Below, in pieces: positions 1 to 5,059 of a DNA stretch of 7,606 nucleotides (the first letter of the stretch is position 1; each line of letters begins with the position of its first letter). The notes under the pieces were generated by a model. The model searched no databases. It worked only from the letters and a program-made list of their open reading frames with translations, and was not told the origin of the DNA. The DNA is taken from positions 1-7,606 of the forward strand of contig JABHIC010000412.1 in the NCBI GenBank assembly GCA_018671205.1. The letters are read 5' to 3'. A program made the position numbers and the translations under genes. Source of the stretch: Gammaproteobacteria bacterium. GTDB lineage: Bacteria; Pseudomonadota; Gammaproteobacteria; GCF-002020875.

Positions 1-661
1 AATTAATCTCAATGTGGTCAATCTCCTCCGCCTCAGGAAGGATCGCTACCGTAGCTGCAGAGGTGTGGACCCGCCCCTGGGATTCGGTCTCCGGCACCCG
101 CTGAACCCGGTGCGCACCGGACTCAAACTTGAGACGGGAGAAGGCACCACTGCCCACCACACGGGAGATGATCTCTTTGTATCCGCCATGCTCCCCCTCA
201 TTCTGGCTGATGATCTCCATCTGCCAGCGACGCTGCTCAGCATAGCGTGAGTACATGCGGAACAGATCTCCGGCAAAGATCGCGGCCTCATCTCCGCCGG
301 TTCCGGCGCGGATCTCCAGAAAAATATTACTTTGATCCTTGGGGTCTTTGGGTAGTAGTAATTTCTGTATATCCAGTGAGAGAATCTCTTCCTGCTGCTG
401 TGCGGCCTTGAGCTCCTCGCTGCCCATCTCCCGCATCTCGGGGTCGCTCTCTTTCTGCATCTCACGGGCGGTTGCCATATCCTCCTGTACCCGCTGGTAC
501 TGCTCATAGGTGGATACCACCGGCGTAATCTGGGCGTGCTCCTGAGAGAGGGTGCGAAAACGGTTGTTATCGCTGATGGTCTCCGGGTCGGAGAGGAGTG
601 CATTCAGCTCCTCGAGGCGGGCGGCCAGATGGTCTAATTTTTGGAAAATCGATGGTTTCAT
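1..661 (-). CDS. prfA: Peptide chain release factor 1 (RF1), N-terminal part, cut by left window edge
   Basis: RF1 recognises UAA and UAG stop codons in the ribosomal A site and triggers release of the finished peptide. Translation from the ATG at 659-661 gives 220 complete codons starting MKPSIFQKLD, close to the E. coli start MKPSI. Visible family marks are the conserved RAGTGGDEAA block (residues 118-127), GDLFRMYSRYAE (131-142), GEHGGYKEI (157-164) and HRVQRVPETESQGR (184-197). The last contains the RF1-type P-x-T anticodon-like motif as PET at 190-192; RF2 would have SPF. The catalytic GGQ loop normally comes a little after residue 230, so it and the ribosome-interacting C-terminus lie beyond the edge. 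The gene follows hemA on the same strand after 125 bases, the usual gammaproteobacterial order; prmC, which methylates the GGQ glutamine, would be expected next but is out of view. No clear Shine-Dalgarno sequence precedes the start. The assignment is very safe. Confidence 0.97.
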   Translation of the reverse strand, partial: MKPSIFQKLDHLAARLEELNALLSDPETISDNNRFRTLSQEHAQITPVVSTYEQYQRVQEDMATAREMQKESDPEMREMGSEELKAAQQQEEILSLDIQKLLLPKDPKDQSNIFLEIRAGTGGDEAAIFAGDLFRMYSRYAEQRRWQMEIISQNEGEHGGYKEIISRVVGSGAFSRLKFESGAHRVQRVPETESQGRVHTSAATVAILPEAEEIDHIEIN

Positions 662-697
662 AGGGATAGATGGGGTTACTTGTGCCTTCCAGCTTGA

Positions 698-723
698 GGG
701 TAAGGGAGAGGACGGGGAGGGGG
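698..723 (+). other. G-quadruplex-type motif in the hemA-prfA gap
   Basis: Four guanine runs on the plus strand (698-700, 704-706, 714-717, 719-723) are separated by loops of 3, 7 and 1 bases, meeting the common G3+N1-7 pattern. The plus strand is the template strand for hemA-prfA transcription, so the transcript carries the C-rich complement. That stretch is G-poor and could alternatively serve as a Rho-loading (rut-like) segment. The pattern is seen directly; that it folds or acts is inference. Confidence 0.45.
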
Positions 724-740
724 TGGTCTGACGAGACCCC
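722..740 (-). other. Small hairpin between hemA and prfA
   Basis: GGTCT at 725-729 and AGACC at 734-738 are perfectly complementary around a 4-base loop. The stem extends by two G-C pairs if T724 is bulged out. In the transcript it lies about 50 bases after the hemA stop and is followed by a C-rich stretch, not a U-run, so it is not a classical intrinsic terminator. It may modulate read-through into prfA or protect an mRNA end, but nothing here proves a function. Confidence 0.3.
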
Positions 741-786
741 TGTTTCCGGGCAGTCTCCTTGCTACAACGGCTACGGTTTGGCTACG

Positions 787-2043
787 CTAATGGTTGTCGA
801 GCTCAAACAGGGTGCGGGTGGCACCGATCAGTGCGTTACGCTGTTCATTCGTGGCACCTCTCAGTTGACTACAGGGGGCATGAATCAGTTTGTTGGTGAG
901 CTGATGGGCCAGCACCTCCAGAATATGGTCAGGCTTCTCACCAGCAGCGAGCATTCTTCTCGATTTTTCCAGCATCTCTGCCTTGGTACGTTCTGCACGG
1001 GCACGAAATGCACGGATGGTAGAGACAGAGTCCTGTGACTCGATCCACTCCATAAAGTGGACGACCTGGGTATCGATGATCTCTTCCGCCTGTTTTGCCG
1101 CATCCTGGCGAGATTTCATGTTCTCCTGGATCACCTCCTGCAGATCATCCACGGTATAGAGGTAGACATCATCAAGATCGTCCACCTCGGCCTCAATATC
1201 TCGCGGAACTGCGATATCAACCATAAACATGGGGTGGTGGCGACGGCTCTTGAGCGCACTCTCAACCGCCCCTTTGCCGAGAATGGGTAGTGGGCTGGCG
1301 GTGGAGGAGATCACAATATCGGCCTCCGCAAGGTGGTCACTGATTTCGGTGAGGCCAATGGCATAGCCACCAAACTCCTCGGTGAGCAGATGCGCCTTCT
1401 CCACGGTACGGTTGGCAACAATCATTCGCCCAATTCCCTGTTCATGGAGGTGGCGAGCGGTCAACTCAATGGTCTCACCCGCACCAATCAGCAACACGGT
1501 TTTCCCGCTGAGGTCACCGAAGATCTGTTTGCCCAGTGAGACTGCGGCAAATGCAACCGATACCGGGCTACTACCGATGGCGGTATCGGTGCGTACCTGT
1601 TTGGCTGATTTAAAGGTGTGCTGGAATAGACGGTTGAGTATCTTGCCGGTGGTTCCCGCCTCATTGGCCGCAGTGAAAGCGGTCTTCATCTGACCGAGGA
1701 TCTGGGGTTCACCCAGTACCAGAGAGTCAAGACCACTGGCGACCCGTAACATATGACGTACCGCCCCCTGATCCGGGTGGATATAGGTATAGGGCCGAAC
1801 TTTGCCGTTCTCCAGGCGATGGAAGTCGCTCAGCCACTCCACAATCCCATGCTCATTATAGTCCCGCATCCCGCAGTAGATCTCGGTACGGTTACAGGTG
1901 GAGAGAATCGCCGCCTCTTCAAAATTTTGGGTAGAGATCAGATCCTTGAGGGCATGAGGAATCCGCTCCGGTGAGAAAGAGACCTTCTCACGGATATCGA
2001 CAGGGGCTGTCTTGTGGTTGATTCCAAATGCGACCAGTGTCAT
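787..2043 (-). CDS. hemA: Glutamyl-tRNA reductase
   Basis: This cytosolic enzyme reduces glutamyl-tRNA(Glu) to glutamate-1-semialdehyde with NADPH, the first committed and usually rate-limiting step of C5-pathway tetrapyrrole (heme) synthesis; HemL then makes 5-aminolevulinate. The product is 418 residues, the same length as E. coli HemA. It opens with the family signature GINHKTAPV (7-15). The catalytic cysteine is C50 in STCNRTE, the same number as in E. coli, and H97 in the RHMLRVASGLDSLVLGEPQILGQ region matches the conserved active-site histidine. The NADPH-binding Rossmann motif is LLIGAGET (184-191), and a helical C-terminal dimerisation domain follows from about 310. No active-site residue is missing. 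The ATG at 2041-2043 is chosen because it gives the conserved MTLxAxGINH start, although no good Shine-Dalgarno sequence precedes it. In enterics HemA is also controlled by heme-dependent proteolysis through its N-terminus; nothing here tests that. prfA follows on the same strand. Confidence 0.98.
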   Translation of the reverse strand: MTLVAFGINHKTAPVDIREKVSFSPERIPHALKDLISTQNFEEAAILSTCNRTEIYCGMRDYNEHGIVEWLSDFHRLENGKVRPYTYIHPDQGAVRHMLRVASGLDSLVLGEPQILGQMKTAFTAANEAGTTGKILNRLFQHTFKSAKQVRTDTAIGSSPVSVAFAAVSLGKQIFGDLSGKTVLLIGAGETIELTARHLHEQGIGRMIVANRTVEKAHLLTEEFGGYAIGLTEISDHLAEADIVISSTASPLPILGKGAVESALKSRRHHPMFMVDIAVPRDIEAEVDDLDDVYLYTVDDLQEVIQENMKSRQDAAKQAEEIIDTQVVHFMEWIESQDSVSTIRAFRARAERTKAEMLEKSRRMLAAGEKPDHILEVLAHQLTNKLIHAPCSQLRGATNEQRNALIGATRTLFELDNH

Positions 2044-2080
2044 ATTTCGATGATTGAATAATAGCTCAATGTGAGGGCGG

Positions 2081-2109
2081 ATTCTGCGTGATTAACCGGA
2101 AAAAGACAA
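2081..2109 (-). promoter_or_regulatory. Candidate sigma-70 promoter for hemA
   Basis: Read on the minus strand, TTGTCT (2104-2109; 4 of 6 consensus bases) is followed after exactly 17 bases by CAGAAT (2081-2086; 4 of 6). Transcription would begin near 2074 and leave a leader of about 30 bases before the hemA ATG. The spacing is ideal but the boxes are moderate, so this is a candidate only. A TATTAT closer to the gene (complement of 2057-2062) would leave almost no leader and has no -35 partner. Confidence 0.35.
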
Positions 2110-2230
2110 GGTTGAAGCGTGACTATATGGTGATTTTCTGGGCGTTTGCGCCTGTTTGTGTCGTTGAAGGGGGTAGTCCCCTCTGTTATTGGCACCCCTT
2201 TTGTACAATAAGGTTAACTCTGGCTAAACT
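2110..2230. other. Intergenic stretch without a recognisable gene
   Basis: This is the middle of the hemA/parC divergent region. It looks more AT-rich than the neighbouring genes. It contains two short stem-loops, GGCG-TTTG-CGCC at 2141-2152 and GGGG-TAGT-CCCC at 2170-2181, and a TACAAT at 2204-2209 that has no convincing -35 partner. I see no lolB, which is often divergent from hemA in gammaproteobacteria, and no antitoxin gene for the PIN fragment that follows. Confidence 0.4.
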
Positions 2231-2368
2231 ATGGACGAGTATCTGTTGGATACGCAAGTTCTGCTCTGGTGGCTAGACAACAGCCATCGACTGGGTAAGA
2301 TTGCCAGAAACTGTATCCGTGATCCCAGCAATATTGGAATAGGAAATGAGAGAAATAGCAGAGATTAA
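2231..2368 (+). pseudogene. Truncated PIN-domain (VapC-like) toxin remnant
   Basis: The ATG at 2231 opens a 45-codon frame beginning MDEYLLDTQVLLWWLDN, with HRLGKIARNCIRDPSNI from residue 19. This is the usual opening of VapC-type PIN-domain ribonucleases: beta strand, first metal-binding aspartate (D7 in LLDTQ), hydrophobic LLWWL, then an R/L-rich helix ending in DPxN. Whole PIN proteins run to about 125-140 residues and carry three or four acidic metal ligands. Here similarity ends near residue 35 and the frame stops at 2366-2368, so only the first acidic position survives and catalysis is not possible. The end overlaps the first 23 bases of parC in another frame. No antitoxin gene lies upstream. 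It is best read as the relic of a toxin-antitoxin module that inserted before parC and was deleted from its 3' side. A chance match is possible, but the motif run is long for that. Confidence 0.68.
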
Positions 2369-4598
2369 TATGGAGGGGGTGGAGCACCTTCCACTGAGTG
2401 AATTCACCGAGAAGGCCTATCTGGATTACTCAATGTACGTCATCCTCGACCGGGCACTGCCCCATGTTGGTGATGGGCTGAAGCCGGTTCAGCGCCGAAT
2501 TGTCTATGCGATGTCAGAGCTGGGGCTATCGGCTACCGCTAAATACAAGAAATCGGCCCGTACGGTGGGTGATGTGCTGGGCAAGTTCCACCCGCATGGT
2601 GACTCTGCTGCCTATGAGGCGATGGTGCTCATGGCACAGAACTTCTCCTATCGTTACCCATTGATTGATGGACAGGGCAACTGGGGGTCACCCGATGATC
2701 CTAAGTCGTTTGCGGCGATGCGTTATACCGAATCCCGTCTCACGCGCTATTCTGAACTGCTGCTAAGCGAGCTGGGGATGGGGACGGTCGAGTGGCAGCC
2801 CAATTTTGATGGCACCCTAAATGAGCCGCAACTACTGCCTGCACGGCTGCCCAATATCCTGCTCAATGGGGGCTCCGGGATTGCGGTGGGGATGGCTACG
2901 GACATTCCCCCCCATAATTTGCGTGAGGTGGCGGCGGCCGCGATTCGTCTACTGGAAGATCGCAAAAGTACCACTGAGGCACTACTGGAGCATGTGCAGG
3001 GGCCGGACTACCCAACGGATGCGGAAATTATTACCCCGCGAGAGGAGATCCAGGAGATCTATAGCAGGGGAACCGGCTCTATTCGTATGCGAGCGTTGTG
3101 GGAGAGGGAGGGGGGCGATGTGGTGGTGACGGCACTCCCTCATCAGGTCTCGGGTAACAAGATTCTGGAACAGGTGGCGAACCAGATGCGAGCCAAAAAA
3201 TTACCGATGGTGGATGATCTGCGCGACGAGTCGGACCATGAGAATCCCACCCGTCTGGTGATTGTGCCGCGCTCCAATCGGGTTGATCTCGGGCAGTTGA
3301 TGTCTCACCTCTTCGCCACCACCGATCTGGAGCGTACCTACCGCGTCAACCTCAATATGATTGGCATCGATGGTCGTCCGGGGGTGAAAGGGCTGCGGCA
3401 ACTGCTGGGCGAATGGCTCACCTACCGTGAGAGAACGGTACGCAGGCGGCTGGAGCATCGACTGGACAAGGTGTTACAGCGGCTCCATATTCTCGAAGGG
3501 CTGTTGGTTGCCTACCTCAATATTGATGAGGTCATTGCGATTATTCGTAACGAGGAGAAGCCCAAGCCGGTGCTGATGGCCCGTTTCAACCTCTCGGACA
3601 CCCAGGCTGAGGCCATTCTAGACCTCAAATTACGCCATCTTGCCCGCCTGGAAGAGATGAAGATACGGGGTGAGCAGGAGGCGCTGGATGCAGAGCGGCA
3701 GAAGCTGGAGCAGATTCTCGGTTCAACCCGTCGTCTGCATACCCTGATTCGTAAAGAGATCACCGCAGATGCGGAGAAGTATGGGGATGAGCGGCGCTCC
3801 CCCATTGTGCTACGTCAACCAGCACAGGCTATTGATCCGACCTCACTGGTTCCCTCTGAGCCGGTTACTGTGGTGCTCTCCCAGAAGGGGTGGGCGCGTG
3901 CTGCCAAGGGGCATGATGTTGATGCAGAAGGGTTGAGCTACAAGAGTGGCGATGGCTATCTTGCCGCTGCACTGGGGCGGAGCAATCAGCCGGTCTATTT
4001 TCTGGACTCTAGCGGACGGAGTTATACGGTACAGGCGAGCACACTCCCCTCTGCGCGTGGACAGGGAGAGCCGCTGACTGGGCGACTCTCTCCACCAGCC
4101 GGTGCCCGCTTTGTTGAGGTGGTGGGTGGCGAGCTGAAGCAGAAACTGCTGATTACCTCGGATGCAGGCTACGGTTTTGTTGCCACAATGGCGGACCTTG
4201 CCTCAAATAAGAAGGCAGGAAAGGCCTTTTTGCGTCTGCCGAAAGGGGCTGAGGTGATGCCGCTGTTACCCTTCACGGAGGGTGCCGGACAGTGGGTGGC
4301 GGTAGTCAGTAATGAGGGGCGGTTACTGCTTTTCCCGCTGGCAGATCTGCCTGAGTTGGTCAAGGGCAAGGGAAATAAGATGATCAGTATTCCCGCACGG
4401 CGGGTTGAGCTGCGAGAGGAGTTTATGATCGGGGTGGCGGTGCTGCAGAGCGATCAGGGGCTGACCGTCACCTCGGGTAAACGTACGCTGAAGATCAAGC
4501 CTGCTGACCTGATTAACTATCAGGGGGAGCGTGGGCGGCGTGGACAGAAGTTGCCCCGGGGGTTCCAGCGAGTGGATCAGCTCTGTGCCAAAACATAG
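2346..4598 (+). CDS. parC: DNA topoisomerase IV subunit A
   Basis: ParC is the DNA-cleaving subunit of topoisomerase IV (ParC2ParE2), which decatenates daughter chromosomes and relaxes supercoils. The 750-residue product compares with 752 in E. coli. The winged-helix breakage domain contains the catalytic tyrosine Y127 in AAMRYTES, and DGLKPVQRR lies at 43-51. The quinolone-resistance-determining region reads FHPHGDSAAYEA with S87 and E91, equivalent to E. coli S80 and E84, so both are in the susceptible state. The coiled-coil tower contains LRHLARLEEMKIRGEQ; the C-terminal pinwheel starts near LVPSEPVTVVLSQ and includes GHDVDAEGL and PSARGQGEPLTG. It has no canonical GyrA box, only a degenerate GERGRRG, which supports ParC over GyrA. 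The ATG at 2346 is preferred over 2370 because it gives an N-terminal length like that of Pseudomonas ParC; TTGGA seven bases upstream is a weak ribosome site. parE is not adjacent. Confidence 0.97.
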   Translation: MREIAEINMEGVEHLPLSEFTEKAYLDYSMYVILDRALPHVGDGLKPVQRRIVYAMSELGLSATAKYKKSARTVGDVLGKFHPHGDSAAYEAMVLMAQNFSYRYPLIDGQGNWGSPDDPKSFAAMRYTESRLTRYSELLLSELGMGTVEWQPNFDGTLNEPQLLPARLPNILLNGGSGIAVGMATDIPPHNLREVAAAAIRLLEDRKSTTEALLEHVQGPDYPTDAEIITPREEIQEIYSRGTGSIRMRALWEREGGDVVVTALPHQVSGNKILEQVANQMRAKKLPMVDDLRDESDHENPTRLVIVPRSNRVDLGQLMSHLFATTDLERTYRVNLNMIGIDGRPGVKGLRQLLGEWLTYRERTVRRRLEHRLDKVLQRLHILEGLLVAYLNIDEVIAIIRNEEKPKPVLMARFNLSDTQAEAILDLKLRHLARLEEMKIRGEQEALDAERQKLEQILGSTRRLHTLIRKEITADAEKYGDERRSPIVLRQPAQAIDPTSLVPSEPVTVVLSQKGWARAAKGHDVDAEGLSYKSGDGYLAAALGRSNQPVYFLDSSGRSYTVQASTLPSARGQGEPLTGRLSPPAGARFVEVVGGELKQKLLITSDAGYGFVATMADLASNKKAGKAFLRLPKGAEVMPLLPFTEGAGQWVAVVSNEGRLLLFPLADLPELVKGKGNKMISIPARRVELREEFMIGVAVLQSDQGLTVTSGKRTLKIKPADLINYQGERGRRGQKLPRGFQRVDQLCAKT

Positions 4599-4606
4599 GG
4601 GTGCCC

Positions 4607-4639
4607 ATAGGGTTGGAGTCGTCATAAGATGTACCCTAT
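4607..4639. repeat. Inverted repeat ATAGGGT / ACCCTAT spanning the promoter
   Basis: ATAGGGT at 4607-4613 and ACCCTAT at 4633-4639 are perfect inverted copies separated by 19 bases. The left arm touches the candidate -35 and the right arm runs into the -10. The ACCC of the right arm can also pair with GGGT at 4643-4646, so the TATAAT is bracketed by a second, shorter inverted repeat. A further CATAGGG at 4594-4600 repeats the left arm directly across the parC stop codon. The arrangement could be an operator or a transcript hairpin. Confidence 0.45.
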
Positions 4640-4642
4640 AAT
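4613..4642 (+). promoter_or_regulatory. Candidate sigma-70 promoter for the 93-residue gene
   Basis: A perfect consensus -10, TATAAT at 4637-4642, is preceded after 18 bases by TTGGAG at 4613-4618, a weak -35 with 3 of 6 consensus bases. Initiation would fall near 4649, about 50 bases before the ATG at 4700. The first 30 bases of the transcript would then contain most of the tandem repeat described next. The perfect -10 and its position directly before a gene with a good ribosome site make this the best promoter candidate in the window. Confidence 0.5.
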
Positions 4643-4678
4643 GGGTTGCAACAGTTTATTGGGTTGCAACAGTTTATT
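4643..4678. repeat. Perfect 18-bp tandem duplication with an 8-bp palindrome in each copy
   Basis: GGGTTGCAACAGTTTATT occurs at 4643-4660 and again, unchanged, at 4661-4678. Each copy holds the self-complementary octamer GTTGCAAC (4645-4652 and 4663-4670), so two identical palindromes lie 18 bases apart immediately downstream of TATAAT. This could be a pair of repressor sites covering the transcription start, or a recent slippage duplication without function. The 18-bp unit keeps the reading frame of the downstream gene open, but the ribosome site places translation after it. Confidence 0.6.
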
Positions 4679-4699
4679 ATCAACGAAGAGGAGAGCGAG

Positions 4700-4981
4700 A
4701 TGATCCCACTACTACCTATTGCACTGCTGACCGTGGTCTCAACAGCAACGGCGACAGCAACGGCAATCTACCTCAATGAGAAAAAGAGGAGAGCCATCGA
4801 GGGGCTTGATGAAGAGGAGATGGGATCTGGTGGTGGGGAGACCATCGCCGCCAAGATCAAGAAAAAGGCGAAAGAGAGACACAGTGATATTGAGCAGCTC
4901 AAGACACAGCTACAGGAGCATGGCAAGATATTGAAGGATCATGCGAACCAGCTGCGTAACCAGTCCAGTTCACGCCACTGA
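4700..4981 (+). CDS. Small membrane-anchored protein with charged, coiled-coil-like tail; unrecognised
   Basis: I do not recognise this 93-residue protein. The ATG at 4700 is chosen because AGGAG at 4689-4693 lies six bases upstream; a TTG at 4646 in the same frame lacks a ribosome site and would translate the tandem repeat. Residues 2-24 (IPLLPIALLTVV, then Thr-Ala repeats, then IYL) form one hydrophobic helix. It is followed directly by NEKKRR, so by the positive-inside rule the tail should face the cytoplasm. Next come an acidic patch DEEE (37-40), a flexible SGGGE, and from about 50 a lysine/glutamine-rich helical stretch such as DIEQLKTQLQEHGKILKDH that looks coiled-coil-forming. The layout resembles PspB-like small membrane proteins, but I see no diagnostic motif. 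It sits between parC and hisG with its own promoter candidate. The gene is probably real; its function is unknown. Confidence 0.75.
   Translation: MIPLLPIALLTVVSTATATATAIYLNEKKRRAIEGLDEEEMGSGGGETIAAKIKKKAKERHSDIEQLKTQLQEHGKILKDHANQLRNQSSSRH
4742..4765 (+). repeat. 12-bp tandem duplication inside the membrane-segment codons
   Basis: ACAGCAACGGCG (4742-4753) is followed at once by ACAGCAACGGCA (4754-4765), identical except for the last base, which is a silent change. The eight codons encode Thr-Ala four times (residues 15-22) in the middle of the predicted membrane helix. The pattern looks like replication slippage that lengthened the helix by four residues, about one helical turn. Confidence 0.6.
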
Positions 4982-5010
4982 GCAAAAAAATCAGCAACGG
5001 GACTGTCTCA

Positions 5011-5046
5011 CTGAGGATTCCGGGAGAGTCTCCCGGGTTGAATCAG
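5011..5046 (+). promoter_or_regulatory. Strong hairpin in the hisG leader
   Basis: CCGGGAG (5020-5026) pairs perfectly with CTCCCGG (5030-5036) around a 3-base loop. GATT at 5016-5019 can add an outer stem with AATC at 5041-5044 across a 4-base bulge, and CTG/CAG ends lie at 5011-5013 and 5044-5046. No T-run follows, so it is not a standard terminator. It lies about 14-24 bases upstream of the hisG ATG and could limit read-through from the 93-residue gene, stabilise the his mRNA, or control hisG translation. No histidine-rich leader peptide was seen. Confidence 0.45.
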
Positions 5047-5059
5047 TTACAATAGCGGC

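Noticed and set aside
46..603. A 185-codon minus-strand frame within prfA
   Set aside because: It is a second frame of the same strand as prfA, rich in Arg, Ser and Pro as expected of a shifted GC-rich gene. The RF1 frame explains the region fully.
670..1038. A 122-codon plus-strand frame opposite the end of hemA
   Set aside because: It is antisense to well-conserved HemA codons and the hemA-prfA gap, with no recognisable motif or ribosome site.
2204..2209. TACAAT as a promoter for the PIN remnant and parC
   Set aside because: The -10 match is good, but no -35-like hexamer lies 16-18 bases upstream and no proper TGn extension is present, so I do not call it.
2190..2232. Remnant of a Phd/VapB antitoxin before the PIN fragment
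   Set aside because: A frame ends in TAA at 2225-2227 just before the ATG, as an antitoxin would, but its last residues (APLLYNKVNSG) show no antitoxin character.
2088..2276. A 62-codon plus-strand frame upstream of parC
   Set aside because: Its composition is cysteine/tryptophan-rich and unlike a protein domain. It overlaps the PIN remnant in a different frame, and the PIN frame has recognisable motifs while this one has none.
4599..4635. Terminator after parC
   Set aside because: Short complementary pieces (GGG/CCC) are present, but there is no stable stem followed by a T-run.
4643..4678. CRISPR-like repeat
   Set aside because: There are only two copies, directly adjacent, with no spacer and no cas genes.
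4646..4699. Upstream TTG start for the 93-residue gene
   Set aside because: It would translate the tandem repeat as LQQFIG units, has no ribosome site, and would start at or before the predicted transcription start. The ATG at 4700 has AGGAG at ideal spacing.
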